From a bacterium (lineage in GTDB: Bacteria; Calditrichota; Calditrichia; RBG-13-44-9; J042): DNA of 64,000 nucleotides. This document shows, piece after piece, positions 28,036 through 36,418 of this stretch (positions are counted from its first letter, which is position 1; each line of letters opens with the position of its first letter). Made by a program: the position numbers and the translations under genes. The DNA lies in contig WFTQ01000025.1 of assembly GCA_015485355.1 (NCBI GenBank), positions 1 to 64,000 on the forward strand. The letters run 5' to 3'. The notes under the pieces are model-generated. The model saw only the letters and a list, made by a program, of their open reading frames with translations, made no database searches and was not told the origin of the DNA.

Positions 28036-28051
28036 TGGCACGTGAGTTGTA
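28035..28051 (+). promoter_or_regulatory. sigma-54-like promoter of second hsp20
   Basis: TTGGCACG-TGAG-TTGTA has a perfect -24 half and one mismatch in the -12 half (TTGTA for TTGCA). It lies about 69 bases before the ATG. The match in spacing and in the T variant with the first hsp20 promoter is the main support. Confidence 0.65.
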
Positions 28052-28119
28052 ATTTAATATTGCGACGCTTCGATGGGAGTAAAAACGATTCAAAATAAAA
28101 ACGAAAGGAGGTGTGAACG

Positions 28120-28572
28120 ATGGCACTGATGCGTTGGAGTCCGGCTCGGGAATTGATGAACATTCAGGAAGAAATGAATCGGCTGATCCATCGTTTCTTG
28201 GGACCCGGCTTGCTGGAAGAGACGGAACTGCCCACGCCGACGACCTGGTACCCGCTCGTGGACATTAAGGAAACCGGCAACGAGTTTATTGTGACCGCGG
28301 AATTGCCGGGGATGAACAAAAACGATATTCACATCACCTACAAAGACGGTGTGTTGACCCTCGAAGGCGAACGGAAACAGGCGAAAGAAGAAAAGAGTGT
28401 CAACTTCCATCGGGTCGAACGCCGGTATGGCAAGTTTTATCGGACCTTCCAGTTACCGGCCATGGTCCAGGAGGATAAGATTGAGGCCCATTACAAAGAT
28501 GGCATTCTAACGGTGCGGTTGCCTAAAGCCGAGGAGGCCAAGGCCAAGGAGATCGAGGTGAAACTCTCTTGA
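28120..28572 (+). CDS. small heat shock protein Hsp20 (second copy)
   Basis: This 150-residue paralogue of the upstream Hsp20 has the same alpha-crystallin domain and the motifs AELPG and GILTVRLPK. Differences cluster in the N-terminal arm and in surface positions. That pattern suggests an old duplication with possible division of labour in substrates or hetero-oligomer formation. The ribosome site is the same strong AGGAGGTGTGA. It is a single-gene unit with its own promoter-like element and terminator. Confidence 0.95.
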   Translation: MALMRWSPARELMNIQEEMNRLIHRFLGPGLLEETELPTPTTWYPLVDIKETGNEFIVTAELPGMNKNDIHITYKDGVLTLEGERKQAKEEKSVNFHRVERRYGKFYRTFQLPAMVQEDKIEAHYKDGILTVRLPKAEEAKAKEIEVKLS

Positions 28573-28596
28573 GTGCGAGGGAGGACACGGATGGTG

Positions 28597-28622
28597 AGGC
28601 GGGCATGGTCCCGCCTTTTTTT
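28597..28622 (+). terminator. intrinsic terminator after second hsp20
   Basis: A 7-bp stem AGGCGGG/CCCGCCT with loop CATGGT is followed by seven T, 24 bases after the stop codon. Confidence 0.9.
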
Positions 28623-28708
28623 GTGCGCCCGGCAGGGCGCCGTCACCGGGCGGTGACCGACACAGGGAGAGCCGGAAGTCTCCTACCGGACCGGCAAGGC
28701 CTCCCCCC

Positions 28709-28785
28709 GTCATTCTAAGCGCGGCGAAGCATCTCTCTCCCTCGCCGTTTCGGGGATGCTTCGTCGCTTCGCTCCTCAGCATGAC
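28709..28785. repeat. imperfect palindromic interspersed repeat
   Basis: The left arm (28709-28733, starting GTCATTCTAAGCGCGGCGAA) and right arm (28753-28785) are near reverse complements, so the RNA or single strand could fold into a long hairpin. The GTCATTCTgAGCgaaGCGAAGcATC pattern is one I associate with widely dispersed intergenic repeats in many environmental bacteria. Only one copy is in this window. The surrounding 28623-28992 region has no other recognisable feature. Confidence 0.7.
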
Positions 28786-28992
28786 AATCCGCTCCCTCCT
28801 CTGTCGGTGGGTGAACCACCGGATACGGTACCGGATGTCCGGGGGTGCGATCGAACGGAGGGCGCAGGCCCTTAACCAACTCGATGGCCTGTGACCAACG
28901 GGGAATTCTCCGGGATGGGATGTTCGGTCCTCATCCTGAATTTTCCAAAAATCTCCTTCCCTATGAAGGGAAAAAGCGTTTAAATTAAGTCT

Positions 28993-29487
28993 ATGGTTAA
29001 AATACTCATCAGTGCCTGTTTGCTGGGCGAGCGGGTAAGGTACGATGGTGGCGATGCCCGTCTGGAGCATCCCACGGTGGCGCGGTGGCATCGGGAAGGC
29101 CGGCTGATCCTCTTTTGTCCGGAAGTAGCGGGAGGATTACCGGTTCCTCGACCGCCGGCGGAAATTATCCAGGGCGATGGTGGGGATGTCCTTCAGGGGC
29201 GCAGTCAGGTGGTCACCTGGAAAGGGGAAACGGTTACCCGGTACTTTCTGGAGGGGGCCCGCCGGGCATTGGGGATTGCCCTTGCCGATGGTGTGCGACT
29301 GGCCGTGTTGAAAGAATACAGCCCATCCTGTGGTAAGTACTGGATTTATGATGGGAGCTTCTGCCGGCAGCAACGAAAAGGAGCCGGAGTCACGACCGCC
29401 GTGTTGCAAAACGCCGGTATCAAAGTCTTTAACGAGCATGAGATTGAACTGGCGGACGCTTATTTGCAGGAACTGGAATCGTCATGA
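28993..29487 (+). CDS. DUF523 family protein (YbbK-like)
   Basis: The 164-residue protein has the DUF523 signatures SACLLGERVRYDG at the N terminus, FCPEVAGGLPVPRPP, and the cysteine motif EYSPSCG with Cys at about residue 114. The family function is unproven. Its conserved cysteines suggest a metal- or sulfur-related role. Its stop codon overlaps the start of the helicase gene by 4 bases (ATGA), so it is the first gene of the Mrf-like operon. No clear ribosome site precedes its ATG. Confidence 0.88.
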   Translation: MVKILISACLLGERVRYDGGDARLEHPTVARWHREGRLILFCPEVAGGLPVPRPPAEIIQGDGGDVLQGRSQVVTWKGETVTRYFLEGARRALGIALADGVRLAVLKEYSPSCGKYWIYDGSFCRQQRKGAGVTTAVLQNAGIKVFNEHEIELADAYLQELESS

Positions 29488-31763
29488 ATCTGGAGCAATT
29501 GATAGACTATTTGCGCGGAAATCCACAACTGGGGGCCAATATTACCCACTGGGAGGAAATTCCCCCCAGGGAGGCTCAATGGGAAGACTTTCCGGATGCC
29601 ATTCAGCCGCGTTTGATGGAGGCCTTAAGGGCCAAAGGGATTCAGCGATTGTATGTCCATCAGGCGGAAGCCTTCCGGCATGTGGAGGCGGGTAAGCACG
29701 TGGTACTGGTGACCCCAACGGCATCCGGGAAAACCCTGGGTTATAATTTACCCGTATTGAATACCCTGTTGCAGGAGCCGGATACCCGTGCCCTGTATCT
29801 GTTTCCTACCAAAGCGTTGTCCCAAGATCAGCTGAACGAGTTGCACGATTTGATCACTCGGATGGAGGCCGACATCCGTACGTTTACCTTCGATGGCGAC
29901 ACCCCCGTGGCGGCCCGGAAAGCGATTCGCCGGGCGGGGCATATTGTCATCACCAATCCGGATATGTTGCATCAGGGAATTTTACCTCATCATACCATCT
30001 GGATACAGCTGTTTGAAAATTTACGTTTTGTCGTTATTGACGAGATTCATTATTACCGGGGGGTGTTTGGCAGTCATCTGGCCAACCTTCTGCGCCGATT
30101 AAAGCGGATCGCCCATTTTTACGGCCGTCGGCCGCAATTCATCTGTTGTTCCGCCACCATCGCCAATCCCGGCGAACTGGCCGGCCGACTGCTGGAAGAC
30201 GATGTGGTGGTGGTCGATCGCAATGGGGCGCCTTCGGGTAGAAAACATTTTGTTTTTTACAATCCGCCGGTAGTGAATCGGGAGCTGGGGATTCGCCGTT
30301 CGGTGGTGAATGAAACCCGTCGGTTGGCCCGGTTTTTACTGGATGCAGCGGTTCAGCATATTGTCTTCGCCCGAAGTCGAGTGCGGGTGGAAATTTTAAC
30401 CCGGTATCTCAAAGAGGATGCCCGAACCCTGCACATGGAACAACGGCGGGTTCGGGGGTATCGGGGGGGATACCTGCCCAACGAACGTCGTCAAATCGAG
30501 CAGGGATTGCGTTCCGGGGACATTCTGAGTGTGGTCAGCACCAATGCCCTGGAATTGGGCATCGACATTGGTCAGCTGGATGCCGCCATCCTGGCCGGGT
30601 ATCCGGGCAGCATTGCCAGCACCTGGCAACAGGCGGGTCGGGCCGGGCGACGCAGCACCACCTCCCTGGCCATTCTGGTCGCCAGCAGCTCGCCGCTGGA
30701 TCAATTCATCATCCAGCATCCGGAGTATTTTTTCCACAAATCCCCGGAGATGGGAATCATCGATCCCGATAACCTGTTAATCCTGATGAGCCATCTGAAA
30801 TGCGGTGCCTTCGAAATTCCCTTTGAGGAACAGGAAGAATTCAGTCCCGTGGGTACGGCCGAAATCCTGGATTACCTGGTGGATAAAAGGGTGCTTCGGA
30901 AGACCGGAGGAAAGTATTTCTGGATGAGCGAGATCTACCCCGCCGAGGAGGTCAGCCTGCGAAGTGCTTCCCCGGATAATGTTGTTATCGTGGACACCAC
31001 CGAAGGCGAGCAGGTCATTGGAGAGGTGGATCTTTTCAGTGCCCCCATGTTGGTGCACAAGGAAGCCATCTATTTACACGAAGGCAACATGTACCACGTG
31101 GACAATCTGGACTGGGACCGTAAAAAGGCGTATGTGCATCGGGTGGCCGTGGATTATTTTACCGATGCCATCACCAAGACCACTATTAAAGTTTTGACTG
31201 TCGATGAAGACAAAGATGCCGGGATGTTTCGCCTGGGATACGGAGAAATACAGGTGAGCGGTGTGACCACCGGATATAAAAAGATCAAATTGCACACCCA
31301 CGAAAATGTTGGGGCGGGTCGGGTCTATCTTCCGGAGCTGGAAATGGCCACCAGCGCCGCCTGGGTGGAAATCCCCGATGCCCTTGCCGCGGAACTGAAT
31401 TTTAACGAAAATCAGTTGAGCGGTGCCCTGCAGGCTACAGCCAATCTGATGCGCAATGTTGCCCCGGTGTATCTGATGTGTGATCCCAATGACATTCGTG
31501 CCCTGCCCATGGTGCGCAGCCCTTTTTCCCATATTCCCACCATCTATCTGTACGACAATTACCCCGGGGGTGTGGGACTGAGCTTTAAATTTTTTACCGA
31601 TCCGTTGCCCATTGTGGAGGCGGCGCTGCAGCTGGTAAGTCATTGTCCTTGCGAGGCGGGGTGTCCTTCCTGTGTTGGCCCGATGCTGGAAGTGGGCACC
31701 GCCGCCAAGCAACACAGTTTGATTGTTTTGCAACAACTTACGCAGGCACTGGGGAACAGATAA
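29484..31763 (+). CDS. mrfA: MrfA-like DEAD/DEAH-box repair helicase
   Basis: The 759-residue superfamily 2 helicase shows motif I (TPTASGKT, residues 77-84), motif II DEIH (186-189), motif III SAT and motif VI QQAGRAGRR. The C-terminal domain carries four cysteines (721, 723, 727, 730 in CPCEAGCPSC). This matches the zinc-binding DUF1998-type end of B. subtilis MrfA (YprA), which works with the exonuclease MrfB to remove mitomycin-C adducts independently of UvrABC. An MrfB-like gene lies two genes downstream, which strengthens the call. It overlaps DUF523 by 4 bases and is followed after one base by the next start codon. Confidence 0.9.
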   Translation: MNLEQLIDYLRGNPQLGANITHWEEIPPREAQWEDFPDAIQPRLMEALRAKGIQRLYVHQAEAFRHVEAGKHVVLVTPTASGKTLGYNLPVLNTLLQEPDTRALYLFPTKALSQDQLNELHDLITRMEADIRTFTFDGDTPVAARKAIRRAGHIVITNPDMLHQGILPHHTIWIQLFENLRFVVIDEIHYYRGVFGSHLANLLRRLKRIAHFYGRRPQFICCSATIANPGELAGRLLEDDVVVVDRNGAPSGRKHFVFYNPPVVNRELGIRRSVVNETRRLARFLLDAAVQHIVFARSRVRVEILTRYLKEDARTLHMEQRRVRGYRGGYLPNERRQIEQGLRSGDILSVVSTNALELGIDIGQLDAAILAGYPGSIASTWQQAGRAGRRSTTSLAILVASSSPLDQFIIQHPEYFFHKSPEMGIIDPDNLLILMSHLKCGAFEIPFEEQEEFSPVGTAEILDYLVDKRVLRKTGGKYFWMSEIYPAEEVSLRSASPDNVVIVDTTEGEQVIGEVDLFSAPMLVHKEAIYLHEGNMYHVDNLDWDRKKAYVHRVAVDYFTDAITKTTIKVLTVDEDKDAGMFRLGYGEIQVSGVTTGYKKIKLHTHENVGAGRVYLPELEMATSAAWVEIPDALAAELNFNENQLSGALQATANLMRNVAPVYLMCDPNDIRALPMVRSPFSHIPTIYLYDNYPGGVGLSFKFFTDPLPIVEAALQLVSHCPCEAGCPSCVGPMLEVGTAAKQHSLIVLQQLTQALGNR

Positions 31764-31764
31764 A

Positions 31765-32631
31765 ATGCACCTGATAACGGATATCGCCCTAAAGCGGTGG
31801 ATTGTGCTGACAGGATGGCTTTTTGCCGTGGGCCAGTTTGGGGGCCATTCCCGGGTTTATGGAGAGGTCAACTGGATCACAATGGCCCCAGGGATGGAGA
31901 TCGCTCACTTCCCTTTGCCGCGGGAAGCCGGCAAGGGTACCATCGTGGTAGCCCGGCTGGATCCCCATCGACTCTGGTTTGGAATCTATTCATCGAAACA
32001 ACTGGGCCTGGAGAAACTGACCGTAAGAGAATGGGCTCAACGTTTCCAGCTGATGGCCGTGGTCAATGCGGGGATGTACCATACCGATCAGCGTACCCAT
32101 GTGGGCTACCTGAAACACTTTGATGTTGTGAACAACCCCCGACCGGTGCGTCGATACTACAGCGCGGCTGCCTTTCACCCGGTGCGCCAACATCTGCCAC
32201 CTTTTCGGATTTTTGATCTGGATGAAGTACCCCTGGACACGGTGCGCACTCGATACCATACCGTGATTCAAAACCTGCGATTGATTAAACGGCCGGGCGA
32301 GAACCGTTGGTCGCCAGAAAACCGGGAAGCCTGGAGCGTGGTGGCTCTTGGAGAAGACCGGCAAGGCAACGTGTTGTTCCTGTTCTGCCGGCAACCTTTA
32401 ACCATGTATACCTTTAACCGTATAGTTCTCTCGTTGCCCATCCATCTGGTGGCCGCTCAATACCTGGAGGGTGGCCCCGAGGCTTCGTTGTATCTGAAGG
32501 GCGAGCATTTGACGGTCCAACGGATGGGGGCACTGGGCGAAGCTTTTGGAAATGAAGATACGGTGCCGGCTTTTCTGCCCCTGCCCGTTGTCATCGGCGT
32601 TCAGGCGACAACGCCGGTGGAAGACGAGTGA
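31765..32631 (+). CDS. secreted phosphodiester glycosidase-like protein (NAGPA/DUF2233)
   Basis: Starting at ATG 31765, one base after the helicase stop, this 288-residue protein has an N-terminal hydrophobic export segment (about residues 12-25). Its fold matches the phosphodiester alpha-GlcNAcase (NAGPA) family, with the motif VVNAGMYH (usually VNGGYF) and the acidic glycine motif YLEGGPEAS near the C terminus (usually LDGGGSS). Family members cleave sugar-phosphate diesters outside the cytoplasm. Both motifs are altered, so activity is uncertain. It overlaps the MrfB-like gene by 4 bases. A secreted protein between two DNA-repair genes is unexpected. Confidence 0.8.
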   Translation: MHLITDIALKRWIVLTGWLFAVGQFGGHSRVYGEVNWITMAPGMEIAHFPLPREAGKGTIVVARLDPHRLWFGIYSSKQLGLEKLTVREWAQRFQLMAVVNAGMYHTDQRTHVGYLKHFDVVNNPRPVRRYYSAAAFHPVRQHLPPFRIFDLDEVPLDTVRTRYHTVIQNLRLIKRPGENRWSPENREAWSVVALGEDRQGNVLFLFCRQPLTMYTFNRIVLSLPIHLVAAQYLEGGPEASLYLKGEHLTVQRMGALGEAFGNEDTVPAFLPLPVVIGVQATTPVEDE

Positions 32632-33947
32632 AATCCAATCAGGATGGGGTGAGGATGAGTCTGCGTGATCGGCTGGAACGATTGGAAGGCGCCGTCAAGA
32701 AGTCCGGTTCGGAACGGCTTGTCCCGGAGTCGATGGACTGGATCGCCCCTCTGGAACGGGAACTCAATGTTCGGGTGTTGCAAAAGGAAAATTCATTTTT
32801 TTTACTGAAGGAGGCGGTGCATCCTGTTTTGAATAACCCTGCCTTTGCGTATTTGCAGCAGAAAGGGTTTCAAACCGATTGTTTCTATCGTCTGGTTGGA
32901 CTGGAACGGGAGCAGCCTCTGCCTCTGCGCCGGGCGGTTTTTTTTGATCTGGAAACTACCGGACTGGCGGGAGGAACGGGAACCTATGCCTTTCTCATCG
33001 GTGTGGGGACCCTGGAAAGCGACGCCATTCGGGTGCGACAATACATCCTGCCCGATTACAGTCACGAATGGGTGCTGTTGGACCATCTGCAACTGCTTTT
33101 TAGGGAGTATCCCTTTACCATTTCCTTCAATGGTAAAACCTTCGATATCCCGTTGCTGGGGAACCGTTTTGTCTTGAATCAAATGGAGAATGTGCTGGAA
33201 GAGAAATTACACATCGACCTGCTGCATGCGGCGCGTCGCATCTGGCGGCGGGTGTTGCCGTCCTGCGATTTGCAACAGCTGGAAAAGGAAATTTTGCAGG
33301 TGGAGCGGGTCGACGACATTCCCGGAGAGCTTATCCCTCAGATTTTTTTTGATTTTATCCGAAAACGGGACGCCTGGCTGCTCGGCGATATACTGGAACA
33401 CAATTACCACGACATCGTGAATATGGTGCTGCTGGGTGTTTATCTGGCCGCAGTGGCGGAAGACCCGCTGCAATTCCTGAATTCTCCCCGGGAAATTGCC
33501 GCCCTGGCCGATTATTATTTCCGGCGACGCTGGGATGAGCCCGCCTTACCCCTCTTAAAATACTTGATCCACCGCTCGCAGCACTTTCCCGTCCGATTGA
33601 ATATGCAACCTTTTTTTCAACTGGCCATGATCCTGAAACGCCAGGGCAAGCCCCGCGAGGCCACTGAATACCTGTGGCGATTGATGAAACAAAATGTGAC
33701 CCATCCCATGGTCATCGAAGAACTGGCCAAATTCTACGAACATCGAGAGAAAAACTACCCCCTGGCTCTTGAAATCGTGGAACGCGGATTGAACCGTTTG
33801 CGACAGATGGAGCAGCTGGATCGGGGCAAAGTCAAGGGGCGGTATTTTCAGGCTCTGGAACACCGACGGCAGCGATTGCGAAATAAAATCGCCCGCCAAC
33901 AAACCGGCACCCCTCGTCATCGGAATTGTTGGACGAACAACGGGTAA
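32628..33947 (+). CDS. mrfB: MrfB-like DEDD exonuclease with TPR tail
   Basis: The 439-residue protein has an RNase H-like exonuclease domain at about residues 100-275. Metal-binding residues are Asp107 and Glu109 (FFDLETTG), Asp173 (FNGKTFDIP) and His258/Asp262 (HNYHDIV), the DEDDh pattern. The C-terminal part (about 285-410) is helical with TPR-like repeats. This is the layout of B. subtilis MrfB (YprB), the nuclease partner of MrfA in mitomycin repair. It is the last gene of the operon, overlapping the secreted protein gene by 4 bases. Confidence 0.88.
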   Translation: MKSNQDGVRMSLRDRLERLEGAVKKSGSERLVPESMDWIAPLERELNVRVLQKENSFFLLKEAVHPVLNNPAFAYLQQKGFQTDCFYRLVGLEREQPLPLRRAVFFDLETTGLAGGTGTYAFLIGVGTLESDAIRVRQYILPDYSHEWVLLDHLQLLFREYPFTISFNGKTFDIPLLGNRFVLNQMENVLEEKLHIDLLHAARRIWRRVLPSCDLQQLEKEILQVERVDDIPGELIPQIFFDFIRKRDAWLLGDILEHNYHDIVNMVLLGVYLAAVAEDPLQFLNSPREIAALADYYFRRRWDEPALPLLKYLIHRSQHFPVRLNMQPFFQLAMILKRQGKPREATEYLWRLMKQNVTHPMVIEELAKFYEHREKNYPLALEIVERGLNRLRQMEQLDRGKVKGRYFQALEHRRQRLRNKIARQQTGTPRHRNCWTNNG

Positions 33948-34268
33948 AGTGTCCCACCGGCTTTCGTTTGAACCGGTGACGGCACCCGGCTTCTTTCCGT
34001 AAACACCGTTGCCCTCCGAAGGGAAAATTGGCACCGCTGCAGATTGACGGCCGTGAAAGGCGATCTTTATCCGCAAGGGTGTGTCGAAGTGTATACTCCG
34101 GAAAAATGAAGAATTTTTGTAACTCCCGACCCGATTTTGAATTCCATAATATGGAGTGGATTGCAGCAATGGAGGTGCCAGAAACCGGAAAAAAGGCCGA
34201 AGGTCCCACAGCCCGGACGGTTCTGCGAACCTCCAAGAATCCCGGGGATATGCCAGGAAAAGATCACC
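33948..34268. other. intergenic region before the SulP gene
   Basis: These 321 bases contain a short inverted repeat (CACCGG at 33955 and CCGGTG at 33973) with no T run after it. An open frame is continuous with the SulP gene but codes for no recognisable sequence. I see no RNA gene. Confidence 0.45.
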
Positions 34269-36026
34269 ATGTGGACCGCAATTCGACGATGGATTCCCAT
34301 TTTGCACTGGATTCGAAGCTATTCTCGATCCGATTTTATCGCGGACTTGCAGGCCGGTGTAACGGTGGCGGTGATGCTGATTCCCCAGGGGATGGCTTAT
34401 GCCTTGCTGGCGGGCTTGCCGCCCATCATGGGGTTATACGCCTCCATAGTGCCCCTCATGGTTTACGCGGTGCTGGGAACCTCCAGGCAGTTGGCAGTGG
34501 GTCCGGTAGCCATGGTTTCGCTTCTGGTCGCCGCAGGCATCGCACCCCTGGCGGAAGAGGGTTCCCATTCGTACATCCAGTATGCCATTGTATTGGCCGG
34601 TATGGTGGGCCTCCTTCAATTGCTGATGGGCCTTTTACGAATGGGGTTTCTGGTCAATTTTTTGTCTCATCCCGTCATCAGCGGTTTTACGTCTGCCGCC
34701 GCACTGATCATCGGCTTCAGTCAGTTAAAACACATTCTGGGAATTCCCATCGACCGCAGCCACCATGTTCACACCATCCTGTGGCAAACGCTTCAACAAT
34801 TGCCGCAAATTCACCCTCCCACATTAGGGATCGGCCTGGGAAGCCTATTCCTTTTACTGTACTTCAAGCGGCGGCGTCCCGCTTTCCCTGCGCCTCTGGT
34901 TGTGGTGCTGCTGGGTACCCTAAGCGTTTGGCAGCTGGATTTGGCCGGTGAAGGGGTGCAGATTGTGGGAAACATTCCTGCGGGATTGCCCACTCCTACC
35001 CTTCCGACCATCGATGGCAACGCGATACGGCACTTGCTGCCCATGGCCCTCACCATTGCCGTGGTTGGATTTTTGGAATCCATTGCGGTGGCCCGAGCCG
35101 TAGCGGCGAAACATCGATACTCGGTGGATGCCGATCAGGAACTCATCGGCCTGGGATTGGCCAATATCGCGGGATCGTTTTTCCAAGGGTATCCGGTGAC
35201 GGGAGGTTTCTCGCGGACGGCGGTCAATGATCAGGCTGGTGCGCGCACGGGAATGGCTTCCATTATTACCGCAGTGGGCATTGGTCTCGCTTTGCTCTTC
35301 TTGACATCGGTTTTTCAGAATCTTCCCCGGGCCGTGCTGGCCGCAATTATCATGGCGGCGGTTTTTGGTCTGGTGAACCTGCAGAAAATCCGGTATTTGT
35401 GGCAAGTGCAACGCAGCGAGGCGTTTCTGATGTTATTGACGTTTTTGGCTACCCTTTTTCTGGGAATTGAGCCCGGCATTCTTCTGGGTATGGCTATGTC
35501 CCTGATCTTCTTTATTGTTCGCAGTACCCGGCCTCATCATGCCATTCTGGGGCGGTTGCCCGGTACCCCACATTATCGCAACCGAGAGCGATTTCCCGAT
35601 GTCCGCCAAGAACCCGGCATTGAAGTGATTCGCATCGATGCATCGTTTTATTTCGCCAACGCGAATTTTTTGAGGCAACGGCTGGAGCAATTATTATACG
35701 CCGACCAACAGCCGGAAGTGGTGGTACTGGATGCCAGCAGCGTCAATTACCTGGATGCCACCGCTCTGGATACCCTGGCGGATATGGTGTGCCGGTTTGA
35801 AGAAAATCGGGTCGAATTGTTTCTGGCAAGTGTAAAGGGCCCGGTGCGGGACGTATTGAAGGCCTCCGGGTTGTATGACCGTCTGGGAGCAACGCGGTTC
35901 TTCTTCAGCGTTGCCGACGCCGTGGAGTGCTGGAAACGGCGAAAACAGGGAAATAGCGGAGAAGGCTGTTTTTCCGAAGCCGAGCCGGTGGCCGGATATG
36001 GGTCGACCCAATTGCCCAGGAAATAG
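34269..36026 (+). CDS. SulP-family anion transporter with STAS domain
   Basis: I place the start at ATG 34269, behind AGGAAAAG, because the conserved N terminus (DFIADLQAGVTVAVMLIPQG) follows soon after and the upstream in-frame sequence is unlike protein. The 585-residue product has about twelve transmembrane segments (to residue 430), then a cytoplasmic STAS domain (about 460-565, including VVVLDASSVNYLDATAL). SulP proteins move sulfate, bicarbonate or other anions across the inner membrane. The substrate cannot be assigned here. No carbonic anhydrase or sulfate-assimilation gene is adjacent. Confidence 0.9.
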   Translation: MWTAIRRWIPILHWIRSYSRSDFIADLQAGVTVAVMLIPQGMAYALLAGLPPIMGLYASIVPLMVYAVLGTSRQLAVGPVAMVSLLVAAGIAPLAEEGSHSYIQYAIVLAGMVGLLQLLMGLLRMGFLVNFLSHPVISGFTSAAALIIGFSQLKHILGIPIDRSHHVHTILWQTLQQLPQIHPPTLGIGLGSLFLLLYFKRRRPAFPAPLVVVLLGTLSVWQLDLAGEGVQIVGNIPAGLPTPTLPTIDGNAIRHLLPMALTIAVVGFLESIAVARAVAAKHRYSVDADQELIGLGLANIAGSFFQGYPVTGGFSRTAVNDQAGARTGMASIITAVGIGLALLFLTSVFQNLPRAVLAAIIMAAVFGLVNLQKIRYLWQVQRSEAFLMLLTFLATLFLGIEPGILLGMAMSLIFFIVRSTRPHHAILGRLPGTPHYRNRERFPDVRQEPGIEVIRIDASFYFANANFLRQRLEQLLYADQQPEVVVLDASSVNYLDATALDTLADMVCRFEENRVELFLASVKGPVRDVLKASGLYDRLGATRFFFSVADAVECWKRRKQGNSGEGCFSEAEPVAGYGSTQLPRK

Positions 36027-36146
36027 CAGGAATCCCCCGGGAAACGCCCGAATCGGAAGAACGGCCATCGGGGGCGGAAAGACACGGCACCGATAGGAAA
36101 ACGCTGCTCGGGTGCAGAACAGGAGGGATCACTATCTTGCCAGAAA

Positions 36147-36176
36147 ATAAAAACGGGGCGGCGGCCCGGCTACCCC
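36147..36176 (-). terminator. probable terminator after tRNA-Ser(GCU)
   Basis: On the minus strand a GC-rich hairpin (GGGG ... GCCCC) lies 9 bases after the encoded CCA and is followed by GTTTTTATTTT. The stem is short and imperfect. Confidence 0.55.
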
Positions 36177-36184
36177 TCATGGTA

Positions 36185-36278
<94 letters not shown>

Positions 36279-36418
36279 CGTAAAACATTCTCCATGAACC
36301 GCTCCCAGAGCGCCCAAAAGTTAAAAAGTTCCCCCTAAGGACGCAAGGCTTTTTTGATTCCTGAGAGGAAATCCCCCCACCAATCCTCAAGGCGGATATC
36401 GATTCTCTGCAAAACCCT

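Noticed and set aside
34137-34268. N-terminal extension of the SulP transporter
   Set aside because: The in-frame upstream residues are unlike any transporter N terminus, and ATG 34269 has a ribosome site and the conserved start.
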